A DNA stretch of 41,998 nucleotides from the NCBI GenBank assembly GCA_902779075.1, contig CACZAK010000014.1, forward strand, positions 1 to 41,998, given 5' to 3'. Below are positions 1 to 7,972 of this stretch, piece by piece. The notes beneath the pieces are model-generated. The model saw nothing but the letters and a program-made list of their open reading frames with translations. It was not told the DNA's origin and did no database searches. The DNA comes from an uncultured bacterium (GTDB lineage: Bacteria > Verrucomicrobiota > Kiritimatiellia > RFP12 > UBA1067). The position numbers and the translations under genes are program-made. Each line of letters begins with the position of its first letter. Within the stretch, counting starts at the first letter, position 1.

Positions 1-177
1 CGGAACAGGATTTCTATAGAGGTTCCACGAGAGTTTGGCCAGTACACGTTCAAGATTGTAATGATCCCGATAGTCAAAGAAGAGAAGCCGAAGTATGATT
101 TTTCCGATCTTGTCGGTAAGCTCCAGTGGAATGGTGATGCCGTAAAGGAGCAGCGGAGGCTTCGGAATGAATGGTAA
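1..177 (+). CDS. Partial antitoxin-like protein (VapB-type), 3' end only
   Basis: This reading frame enters from the left edge and stops at TAA 175-177, giving 58 visible residues (RNRISIEVPREFGQYTFKIV... ending RLRNEW). The acidic/basic C-terminal tail and the 11-base overlap with the PIN-domain start at 167 are what one expects of the antitoxin in a VapBC-type toxin-antitoxin pair. The family is inferred mainly from the partner, because the N-terminal DNA-binding part lies outside the window. An antitoxin of this kind would neutralise the toxin and repress its own promoter. Confidence 0.5.
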   Translation, partial: RNRISIEVPREFGQYTFKIVMIPIVKEEKPKYDFSDLVGKLQWNGDAVKEQRRLRNEW

Positions 178-319
178 CGGCTATCTTCTCGACACCAACG
201 CAATTATTCAACTGCTAAAGGGGAACAAGGAACTTATTGCAATCCTTGGCACGGCGGATTTCATCGCCACATCTATAATAGCCGAGATGGAGTATCTTTC
301 CGTTGATGCCGGAATTTGA
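167..319 (+). pseudogene. Truncated VapC-type PIN-domain toxin
   Basis: ATG 167 overlaps the antitoxin stop and opens a 50-residue frame that begins NGYLLDTNAIIQLLKGN and continues ...TSIIAEMEYL before ending at TGA 317-319. YLLDTN (Asp9) and the A-E-M-E segment (Glu40) match the first two acidic positions of PIN ribonucleases. Family members are about 130 residues, so the last ~80 residues and the remaining metal-binding acids are absent. The sequence after the stop is hairpin-rich repeat DNA and no PIN continuation is visible. It is best read as a dead toxin left at the edge of the island. Confidence 0.65.
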
Positions 320-411
320 CACGATTTGATTTTCCGCTTGCCGCAACGGCGGCATTTTGATATGCTTTTCCACGTTCCGCGAAAACTCGCTGAACATCGC
401 TCTTTGACATA

Positions 412-432
412 CCGGCGGTTGTGAGCCGCCGG
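412..432. repeat. GC-rich inverted repeat
   Basis: CCGGCGG (412-418) pairs with CCGCCGG (426-432), leaving a 7-base loop that shrinks to 5 if T419 pairs with G425. It contains the same GGCGGT core as the two hairpins that follow and may be a diverged member of that family. Confidence 0.55.
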
Positions 433-448
433 GCCGGTCGCCACATTG

Positions 449-506
449 GTAGGGCGGTCACCCCGTGACCGCCGAAAAAAGGTAGGGCGGTTTCGATGAA
501 ACCGCC
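449..506. repeat. Two tandem palindromic elements with compensatory changes
   Basis: Copy 1 starts GTAGGGCGGT at 449 and has stem GGCGGTCAC (453-461), loop CCC and GTGACCGCC (465-473). Copy 2 starts GGTAGGGCGGT at 481 and has stem GGCGGTTTC (486-494), loop GAT and GAAACCGCC (498-506). Both have a 9-bp perfect stem, a 3-base loop and the same GGTAGGGCGGT / ACCGCC frame. The inner stem bases differ but remain paired. This looks like a REP-type repeat family under selection for folding as DNA or RNA. Confidence 0.7.
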
Positions 507-635
507 ACCTCCGATGGAGAGCGACACAACAACTGCCGCGCACACGGGTGTGTGCCAACGGCAGGACGTACGCAACCAGCGTATAGTAGCTTCAGGATAA
601 AGACCGCTAATCTTGTGATGGAGCGAATTACGATG

Positions 636-663
636 GTGCGTCGCGTGGTTCCACGCGGCGTAC
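636..663. repeat. Imperfect palindrome, REP-like
   Basis: GTGCGTCGCGTGG (636-648) pairs with CCACGCGGCGTAC (651-663) around a 2-base centre, with one mismatch and one G-T pair. It has the same layout as the repeats at 449-506 (GGT lead-in, GC stem, tiny loop) but a different stem sequence. Confidence 0.55.
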
Positions 664-826
664 TTTCGAATTCAAGTTCCATCAAAGGCTCTTAGCGGCG
701 CCTATCCTGAGACAAGAATCTCGAGAGTGCGCCGCTCAATTTTGCCTCGGTGCGGTGTGCTCCATTTGTGGACAAAGGAGGCATGAGGAATCGGAAGATG
801 AAAAAAGTCGATGAGGAGGCAGAGTG

Positions 827-2593
827 ATGGTGTGGTATATTATCTGTCTGAATCCGTGCATCAACGAAACGATTGAAGAATTCCCGTTTCATGTCGGACG
901 GTTGCCGGGGCCAACGTCGAATTGTGTTGTCATCGACGATCCTACCATTTCGCGCAGTCAGTTCTCGCTTGAAAAACACTTAGGGGGACTATACTACGTG
1001 AACCACAGTGAGGAAAACGCAGGGGAACTTGACGGAGAAATCATCCAGAAACGTAAAAAACTCGATGCATCTCGGCCGCATGTTCTCAAACTGGGTGACA
1101 TAACAATCGCTTTTGGCACTGATTACGAGGATGTGTCTAAGGCTGCGGCCGAGTATTCTGACGAATTGTATATGGTGTCGCGCGGAAATGATGAGATCGG
1201 TCCGTTGACAGGGGCGCAGGTGATTGAGGGATGCGAGAAAGGATATTTTACTCGAACAACGCTCGTACGTTCGTTACGAAATCCTGGAACGTCTATGAGG
1301 ATGGATGAGGTTGTAGATTTTGACGAAGAGGAAGATGGGGGATATGAGGTGGCGTCTGTGTCCGTTGATCAGCCGCCTGTCTCGCGTGTATTGACAGCCG
1401 AGGAGAAGAACGCGGAACTCGGCGAGAGTTTCATGTGTCCTTATTGTCGTACGGTTTCCAATCTGGAAGACGTGCTATCAGTTTCGGTCTCACCAGGCCT
1501 GCTTGGAGACCCCGTGCTTGGCGAAGGTGAACAAGTTCGTTTCCTGCCATCGCAATTTACGAGTAACGGATTGTCCATTGATTCGGAAGGTGGTATCTGC
1601 ACGGAAATCGCTTGCCCCCGTTGCCACATGTCGCTGCCTCGATCCCTTTTGGATACGCCGCAGATGGTGATGTCAGTAGTTGGCGCAGCTGGTGCTGGCA
1701 AGAGTGTCTTTCTTGCCAGTTCCATGTGGCAGTGCCGTCAGACATTGAGCCGGATGTTCGGCGTGAGTTTCATGGATCTTGACCCAGTTGCCAATCGGTG
1801 GATTAATGCTTACGAAGAGAAATTGTTCTTCCAAGAAGACGATACCAGCCTCCAGCAGATTGAAAAGACCGACCTTCAGGCATCGAACGTCAGTCGCAGC
1901 GTCATGTTGGACGGCGACAATGTGCTGCTCCCGCTCCCGAGTTTCTTCCAGTTACGTACGTTAGACAATCCCCAACCGCAGAGTCTTGTGGTTTACGATA
2001 GCGCGGGCGAACACTTCCGCGCCGGCGCGGATACGCAGGCGTCCGCCGTTACGCTGAACATGCTCAATTCCGATACGCTCTTCTTTATGTTTGATCCTTC
2101 CGCAGATCCTCGCTTCCGTCCTCTTCTTGATCGCGGTGGCGGCACGGCGCACAACTACGCGCAGCGGCAGGATGTTCTGCTTGCGGAGATGTCCGCGCGC
2201 ATCCGCCGTCACCTTGGCAACAGAAGCGAGGCACGCCTCTCGAAGCCTCTCATCTTTGGCGTGTCAAAGGCCGATTTACTGCGTAATCGGCTTCCATTGA
2301 ACATGCCGATTTACACTGGCGACGAGCCTCGTAAGTACGCGCTTGACGTTGGCGTACTGAAAGAAGTGTCACGTCAGACGGAAGATTTGCTAAACGAAAT
2401 TGCGCCAGAGGTGACGGCCACAGCACACGACATAGCCTCGGATGTTTGGTTCGTACCCGTAAGCGCTCTTGGACACAACCCGATGCGCGAGGGGGTGAGG
2501 CCTTGTGACATCAAGCCAATATGGACGGAGCTGCCAGTTGTGTTCACGCTGGCAAAGAAGGGGTTGATACCCGTAGTGAACGGCAGCCTCTGA
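827..2593 (+). CDS. FHA-GYF-zinc-ribbon GTPase, first gene of the island operon
   Basis: A 588-aa cytoplasmic P-loop GTPase with an unusual sensor front. Residues ~18-97 look like an FHA domain (GRLPG..., then ISRSQFSLEK), which binds phosphothreonine. Residues ~113-163 resemble a GYF_2 domain (LYMVSRGNDEIGPLTGAQV...). Two CxxC pairs (C204/C207, C263/C266) form a split zinc ribbon. The GTPase follows: Walker A GAAGAGKS (286-293), DSAGE (391-395) as the switch-II motif and SKAD (480-483) as the base-recognition motif. I place it near the TRAFAC/DO-GTPase2 families seen in predicted conflict systems. ATG 827 is preferred over GTG 824 because AGGAGG (814-819) lies 7 bases upstream. It is separated from the next gene by 28 bases. 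No protein kinase is encoded nearby to make the FHA ligand. Confidence 0.8.
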   Translation: MVWYIICLNPCINETIEEFPFHVGRLPGPTSNCVVIDDPTISRSQFSLEKHLGGLYYVNHSEENAGELDGEIIQKRKKLDASRPHVLKLGDITIAFGTDYEDVSKAAAEYSDELYMVSRGNDEIGPLTGAQVIEGCEKGYFTRTTLVRSLRNPGTSMRMDEVVDFDEEEDGGYEVASVSVDQPPVSRVLTAEEKNAELGESFMCPYCRTVSNLEDVLSVSVSPGLLGDPVLGEGEQVRFLPSQFTSNGLSIDSEGGICTEIACPRCHMSLPRSLLDTPQMVMSVVGAAGAGKSVFLASSMWQCRQTLSRMFGVSFMDLDPVANRWINAYEEKLFFQEDDTSLQQIEKTDLQASNVSRSVMLDGDNVLLPLPSFFQLRTLDNPQPQSLVVYDSAGEHFRAGADTQASAVTLNMLNSDTLFFMFDPSADPRFRPLLDRGGGTAHNYAQRQDVLLAEMSARIRRHLGNRSEARLSKPLIFGVSKADLLRNRLPLNMPIYTGDEPRKYALDVGVLKEVSRQTEDLLNEIAPEVTATAHDIASDVWFVPVSALGHNPMREGVRPCDIKPIWTELPVVFTLAKKGLIPVVNGSL

Positions 2594-2621
2594 TGTACAA
2601 TTACGATGCGGAGAAAAAGCA

Positions 2622-4934
2622 ATGTACGAACTCGTCAACACATCACTGCCCAACGGTCTCATTCCCGGCACTCACGGTTTTGCCGCCGTTGCAATGACAA
2701 AGGGACTGCCTGACGCTTTGCGCACGCGCCTTGAGACTTATTGCGCCTATTCTCATCGCACGAGCGCACACGATGCAACATATTTCAAGGAGAACCCTGT
2801 AAACTGGTTTCATGTTACGTTACCTCAGGGCGACCATGTGTTAGGGCGCGTGGCTCCAGCGGACTTTGACTACACGGGACGCACGAACCGTCTTGCGAGG
2901 CTTCTAGTATTTTCAAAAAACGAAATGCCCGCAATCGGCGGCGCATCTGTTTTGGCGAAAGAACACGCCCGATTATCCGAAGCGTGGTCTGGCGAGGCGC
3001 GATGGCTGGAAGCCGACAAGTTGACGGTGGGACGTCTGCGACTGGAGTTCCCGTCGACGAATTGTGACGCTCCAAGTTGGAGAGCGATGTTCGGCGATGC
3101 CGAAGGACTTTTCCTTGCAAAAGGATTCGCTCGGTTGCTTGCGAAAAACCTCTCAATGGCAGGTCGTACGATTTACTTCAAGACATCCACGGCGTATGAT
3201 ATTGACGGGACTAAACTCCTTGCACTTTTCCGCGACTTGATTGATTTGTTCCCCGTTATCGACAGGCGCAACATTACGTTTTCTACTTATCCAGTTGCTC
3301 TGCCTCAAGGTACGATTTGTCACCTGCGTGGAGTGTATAATCGTGATCGCATCTTCGATGCGGCAACGGCCACACAACCATGGGTGGATTGCGAAAAAGG
3401 CGTTGTACACAATGCTGCGCTGTTGCCGCCAGAAGAGGTAAAGCAACGCAAAATTGAATCGAAAGTTGTGCCAGCATCTGTTCGTGAGAAGTCTCAACCA
3501 TCATTGCCAGCATACGGGGCAAAACAGCAAGTAACACCCGCATGGATGCCCCCACCAAAAAAGGATGAAACAAAAGTCCTGCTTATTGGAATCATTGCAA
3601 TAGTAGTACTTCTTGTAGCCGCTGCGGCAATATGCGGCATCTATTGGTGGCGAGAGAACGAACGTAAGATACGAGAAAATGAACGTCAACGACAATTGGC
3701 CGTAGCAGAAACGATACGCATTGCAGAAGCTGAAGAAAAAGCGCGGAGGGTTAAAGCGGAAAAAGAGGCAGCTGCAAAAGCCCAAGCGGAAGCAGAACGT
3801 AAAAAAGCTGAAGAAGACAGGGCGAAGACAAATGCTGTGGCTGATGCCAAGCGCAAACAGGATGAGGCCCAAGTGCGAGCAAATGAACGCATGGAACGGG
3901 AGAAAAATGAGGCACAAATAAAAGCTATGTGTGCAAGTGCTGTAGCCAAAAGTAATGAACTACCTGCATTTGTCTCGGCAAAATCTGTGAAGAATATAGA
4001 TGGCGGCATTAAAAATATTGCAGAGACAGGGAAACATATGAAGACAAACGGGACGTTGAAGGTCTTCTGGTACGACAGTCGCGGGGTATTGACAAATTGT
4101 TTTGCAGGGCTCGTTATGCCTAAAAGCAGGGTTTCCAAAGATCCGATTTTCAGCCCCAAACCTGATGAACTTGCGAAGAATGCACGTTGCTTCTTCCTGT
4201 TATGGTACGACACCAAAGAAAAAACGATATATTGGGATTGGTCGCCTCTCGGCAAAAAGAACCCTACTGAATGGTTCATAAGCACAAACATGGTTGACTT
4301 TGTTGATATGTGTTTTGGAGGAACTACAAACGAAACCTATAAAACATGGGAGAAACACTGCGGTGCTCCGCATTTTACTATAGATTGGGTTACGACTGAT
4401 GGGAAAAGTATTCTCACGTCATTGAAGACAGAAGGAGGTCTGAAATTGGAGGAACTGCTCAATGAGTATCGTAAATTGGGGAATAAGCAGCAAGCCCCCC
4501 AAATGGACTCAAAGGAAAAGAAACTCGCAGAATATAAGACACAACGTAATAAAATTAGCAATGCAAAGAAAAGGTACGATAAACACAGGGCGAACTGGGA
4601 GGCCAAACGAAATGAATCGACGCGTTGCGATGATAAGAAACAAGAAACATTACGAAAAGAACGTAAAAAAGAAGAGGATGAAATCGATAATGTTTGGAAC
4701 AGCATCGATAAAAATGACCGAGCTTTTTTTGGTGTGAAAATAGAATATAATGATCACAAGATTGAGCGAATGGATGAACTGTTGAGGAAACTTGACGAAG
4801 AGATTGGAAAACTGGAACCAAAGCAATCTTCATCTGATGAAAAGAAGGAAGAAGAGAAGAAGACTGCCGATCGGATTCAGATAATACGCCACAGCAAGTT
4901 TAGCATCAAAAAGGTTGAGGGGGCGAAACGATGA
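2622..4934 (+). CDS. GAP1-like GTPase-associated protein with membrane helix and coiled coils
   Basis: 770 aa. Residues 1-~265 (YELVNTSLPNGLIPGTHGF, then AVAMTKGLPDALRTRLE) match my memory of GTPase-associated protein 1 (GAP1, N-terminal type 2 plus middle domain), a family found beside DO-type GTPases. This is consistent with the GTPase just upstream. A Pro-rich stretch (WMPPPKK, 308-314) precedes one membrane helix at ~319-342. Then come a long Lys/Glu/Ala coiled coil (~344-440), a globular part (~455-640) and a second charged coiled coil to the end. The domain is known only by association, so its biochemical role is open. GGAG at 2610-2613 sits 8 bases before ATG 2622. The stop overlaps the next start (ATGA). 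It may anchor the GTPase to the membrane and pass its state across. Confidence 0.7.
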   Translation: MYELVNTSLPNGLIPGTHGFAAVAMTKGLPDALRTRLETYCAYSHRTSAHDATYFKENPVNWFHVTLPQGDHVLGRVAPADFDYTGRTNRLARLLVFSKNEMPAIGGASVLAKEHARLSEAWSGEARWLEADKLTVGRLRLEFPSTNCDAPSWRAMFGDAEGLFLAKGFARLLAKNLSMAGRTIYFKTSTAYDIDGTKLLALFRDLIDLFPVIDRRNITFSTYPVALPQGTICHLRGVYNRDRIFDAATATQPWVDCEKGVVHNAALLPPEEVKQRKIESKVVPASVREKSQPSLPAYGAKQQVTPAWMPPPKKDETKVLLIGIIAIVVLLVAAAAICGIYWWRENERKIRENERQRQLAVAETIRIAEAEEKARRVKAEKEAAAKAQAEAERKKAEEDRAKTNAVADAKRKQDEAQVRANERMEREKNEAQIKAMCASAVAKSNELPAFVSAKSVKNIDGGIKNIAETGKHMKTNGTLKVFWYDSRGVLTNCFAGLVMPKSRVSKDPIFSPKPDELAKNARCFFLLWYDTKEKTIYWDWSPLGKKNPTEWFISTNMVDFVDMCFGGTTNETYKTWEKHCGAPHFTIDWVTTDGKSILTSLKTEGGLKLEELLNEYRKLGNKQQAPQMDSKEKKLAEYKTQRNKISNAKKRYDKHRANWEAKRNESTRCDDKKQETLRKERKKEEDEIDNVWNSIDKNDRAFFGVKIEYNDHKIERMDELLRKLDEEIGKLEPKQSSSDEKKEEEKKTADRIQIIRHSKFSIKKVEGAKR

Positions 4935-7900
4935 AATCTTCAATCCTTGTCGCGCGCATTATGCGCGTGATTGAGACTGACGGTCAGCTCGGCGATGGCG
5001 CAGGGTTGGCAGTAGCATTTGCAGACGCTGTACGAGCAGTCAACTCGCGCCTTGAATCTGTACAGGCGGCAGAAGCCTCGGGACAAACGAGCGATGCAGT
5101 GCGTCTGATGGAGGATTCACCGCGCCTTCTCGATGAAATCAATGCACTGGATTTCAACCGTTTGCCTGAGTGGGAAGAATTATGTGATCGGAACGGGTGG
5201 CAGAAACCTGTGCCTTTCGACAGGGCGCTTATTGAAAAGACGCTCATGCTCAGCGAGAGTAAGGCCGTGGCCGAACCGTTTCTACGAATGTATCGTAAGG
5301 CTGTACGCACGAACAACAACCTTCTTGCCATAAAGGCGCTGCGGCGCTTGATAGAAGTTGACCATACCCAAAACTGGGAGGCGAATCTTGTGCAGGCGGA
5401 GTCTGTCCTACAGCGCGAACTGGTCGAATCATTCACCGCTGCACGGTCGGCTAACAACGCAGAAGAACAGGACCGGATAGCACGCGAGGTACTGGAAACT
5501 TCATGGCGTAACAAGCCGACGGGGCGCACTTTCTCCGACATCCAAGACTACTGGAACGACAAGGAGTCACGCCGACGCGAAGCCGAAGGTAAAGAGAATC
5601 TGGCGTTGTTGCGACGGTGCCATGATGAGAACTGGAATCGTACGCTGGCATTTTCGATGATCCAGGCACTGGATGCGTTGATGGAAAACGGCTGGACTTT
5701 GCCAACAGATGAACGCGACATGGTAGATGAATGCCGTCGGCGCGTTGCCGAAGAAATGGAGGCCGCAGAGAAAGAGCGGAGTTGGAAGTCATGTTGTGAA
5801 ACGCTGCATGGTGCGATACAGCGTGAGGACCCTGTGGCGATTCGCGAGGCTTTGGCAGTTCCTGATTTCCTCGACCACGAACCTCCAGAAGATCTGTTGC
5901 GTGACGCCCAGCGCGTGATTGAGCATGACGAGGCCACACGACGCCGCAAAATGATGCAAATTGCCGTATGCTCTCTGTTGGCGCTCTTTGCAGTCTTGGG
6001 GGTGTCTGGCTGGTGGCTCAGACAGAAACTCTTTTCCATGCGTTGTGAGGGGGAAGTAGCGAAAATGACGGCATTGGCGAAAGGCACTCATGCCATCGAC
6101 CGCCTTGACGAGGCGCTACGCAAATTAAAAACTGATGACCCAGATGTCTATGCTGACCCACGCGTGAACGTGTTTCAAGGCAAATTGAAGTCAATGATCT
6201 CCGCCAATCTTGCACGGACGAACGAATTGTCGGAAATCCTTGCGTCGCTTGCTCTGTCACACAACACACAATGGGCTGATGACAACGGTACCGTCACAAG
6301 TAGATTGGCGCGCGTGGAGTTGTTATTGACAGGCGACGATGCGGACTACAACGCACGTTTGTTGAAACTTAAATCTGCATACGCCGACCATCTTGCAAAG
6401 CTAGATGAGGTTGCTCGCACCAAGGCGGCAAAACGGCATGAGACCCTTACGGCGCGGATGCATGACTTATCTGTGCAGCTTTCGGAAATTATTGGCGGCG
6501 AAGATCAGGATAAGGCAATTGCCGTCTGTAAAGCCGATGCAACAGAATGGAGGGAACGTTATGGATTGCTTCTTCCTATTTTGGATGGGAAATTAACAGA
6601 GGTAGAGAAGGAACTTGCAGACGCCGAACAGAATCAAAAAAACGTGCGTGAAGCGCTTGGTAAACTACGTGCGGCGCAAACGGCGCCCGAAATCCTTGAA
6701 GCCCGTAAAGCGTTGATAGATTTCTATTCATCCTACTCGGACATCAAAAGGCTTGCTCCTTATCCAGTGGAAGTATCTACAGTTCGCGGGGTGTTGGACA
6801 GAACAACCGCTGAGCAAAAGGCGTTTGCGTCAGTTGCCAATTCGGGAATACCACAGGATAAGTTTAAGACATTTCTTGAAGAGAACGTATCTAGCCTTAA
6901 AGAGATACCATCGTTTTATTCGCTTTATGGTCTTATGGTATCAAATGATAGGACGGGAAAGTTCTTTGCCGTATCAAAAGGCAAAGCTGACATTAAGAAA
7001 CCAAGCTATGCCAACGCGTGGTTGATTAGCGGTGAAATGTTGGATTTCGCCAATAAGAAAATGACCGATAAGATCGAAAAACTCAAAGCAGAGGGTGTGT
7101 TGGGTTATACAATCCCATCAGTGGATGAAGTGAAGGAATGTGTTGATTTTGCGTCCAAAGCGAATTTGACGGCAGGGCAATTTGAGAATGAGGTTCTCAA
7201 GCATATTTCCAGTCATCTCCAAGAGGTGAACAAGATTGAGAAAGGCAAGAAGATTTATCTAGAGGATGAAAGAAAATTCAATAACTTTGTCTCTCTCACG
7301 CGAGGCAGATATACGGCGTTTCGGCGCATTATCATGCTTGACATTTATTTTAAGTGGTTGGACGAAGACCTTAAAGTGATGCCACCAGACGACGAGCTCA
7401 GAAGATGGGTGAAAAAGGTCTCAGACCTTGCAAATCCAATTCATGTGGACGATGTCCCTGACGACCTGTCATGGACCTGCCTGTGGGAAAAACGGATACG
7501 TGATAGAAATATGGAATGTGTTGAACTGTTGGAAAAGATTCCTGTTGACTGGACGGCGCAGTACCTTAAATGGCGTTCTGCGCGTGTTGTAATACGCGAC
7601 ATTGCCGGATGGAAGATAGAAACGGCAGGGCAACTGCTTTTCGATCCACTAAATCCTTGGCAGAGAAAGAATCCGAATGCCGTCATCCCAATCGTGCCTA
7701 AAGAGGTGAAGGTGGATCATCCACTTTACGTCCTTCGTAATGAAGACGGGCGGTTGAGGATGGTAAAGGCGTTGATGCCATCAGGAGGCAAGTGGGCTAT
7801 GGTAGCCGGAGCAGGACACATGCCGGGAGAACCTCTTTATCAGATGTGCCGAGATGATAAGCCGATTGACGCCGAGAAAGAGATAAGGGAATGTCTCAAG

Positions 7901-7972
7901 TCAATCCCTGAGCAAATTGTTAAGACTTTTGTTGCAAAGATTCCTTTCTTCGACATGGAGGAGACGAGATGA
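4931..7972 (+). CDS. Large single-span helical protein of unknown family
   Basis: 1013 aa, not recognised. The first ~340 residues are rich in helices, Glu and Arg, with repeated short segments ending in Trp that suggest an all-alpha repeat domain. A single membrane helix lies at ~342-363 (MQIAVCSLLALFAVLGVSGWW), preceded by RRRK, so the N-terminus is probably cytoplasmic. The remaining ~645 residues, probably periplasmic, are mostly helical with likely coiled-coil stretches (~460-600), and the last ~120 residues look more globular. It overlaps its neighbours by 4 bases at both ends (ATGA), which ties it firmly to the operon. A linker or scaffold joining the GTPase part to the stator part is a guess from context only. 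Confidence 0.6.
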   Translation: MKSSILVARIMRVIETDGQLGDGAGLAVAFADAVRAVNSRLESVQAAEASGQTSDAVRLMEDSPRLLDEINALDFNRLPEWEELCDRNGWQKPVPFDRALIEKTLMLSESKAVAEPFLRMYRKAVRTNNNLLAIKALRRLIEVDHTQNWEANLVQAESVLQRELVESFTAARSANNAEEQDRIAREVLETSWRNKPTGRTFSDIQDYWNDKESRRREAEGKENLALLRRCHDENWNRTLAFSMIQALDALMENGWTLPTDERDMVDECRRRVAEEMEAAEKERSWKSCCETLHGAIQREDPVAIREALAVPDFLDHEPPEDLLRDAQRVIEHDEATRRRKMMQIAVCSLLALFAVLGVSGWWLRQKLFSMRCEGEVAKMTALAKGTHAIDRLDEALRKLKTDDPDVYADPRVNVFQGKLKSMISANLARTNELSEILASLALSHNTQWADDNGTVTSRLARVELLLTGDDADYNARLLKLKSAYADHLAKLDEVARTKAAKRHETLTARMHDLSVQLSEIIGGEDQDKAIAVCKADATEWRERYGLLLPILDGKLTEVEKELADAEQNQKNVREALGKLRAAQTAPEILEARKALIDFYSSYSDIKRLAPYPVEVSTVRGVLDRTTAEQKAFASVANSGIPQDKFKTFLEENVSSLKEIPSFYSLYGLMVSNDRTGKFFAVSKGKADIKKPSYANAWLISGEMLDFANKKMTDKIEKLKAEGVLGYTIPSVDEVKECVDFASKANLTAGQFENEVLKHISSHLQEVNKIEKGKKIYLEDERKFNNFVSLTRGRYTAFRRIIMLDIYFKWLDEDLKVMPPDDELRRWVKKVSDLANPIHVDDVPDDLSWTCLWEKRIRDRNMECVELLEKIPVDWTAQYLKWRSARVVIRDIAGWKIETAGQLLFDPLNPWQRKNPNAVIPIVPKEVKVDHPLYVLRNEDGRLRMVKALMPSGGKWAMVAGAGHMPGEPLYQMCRDDKPIDAEKEIRECLKSIPEQIVKTFVAKIPFFDMEETR

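Larger units (their letters stand above)
320..826. other. Hairpin-rich intergenic region upstream of the GTPase operon
   Basis: About 500 bases without a credible gene. It holds at least five GC-rich inverted repeats: 412-418/426-432, 453-461/465-473, 486-494/498-506, 533-538/559-564 (with a nested CGCACAC/GTGTGTG stem) and 636-648/651-663, plus a wider AGCGGCGC/GCGCCGCT pair at 694-701/729-736. A 14-codon frame at 783-827 ends in TGATG and so touches the operon start. It could be a leader peptide, but its own ribosome site (774-781) sits only one base before its ATG. I see no clear -35/-10 pair for the operon here. Confidence 0.5.

Noticed and set aside
412..506. CRISPR-like repeat array
   Set aside because: The units are short palindromes with changing stems, no unique spacers of regular length lie between them, and no cas genes are near.
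783..827. 14-codon leader peptide before the GTPase gene
   Set aside because: Its ribosome site is only one base from the ATG and the peptide has no telling features. It is noted in the intergenic entry but not called as a gene.
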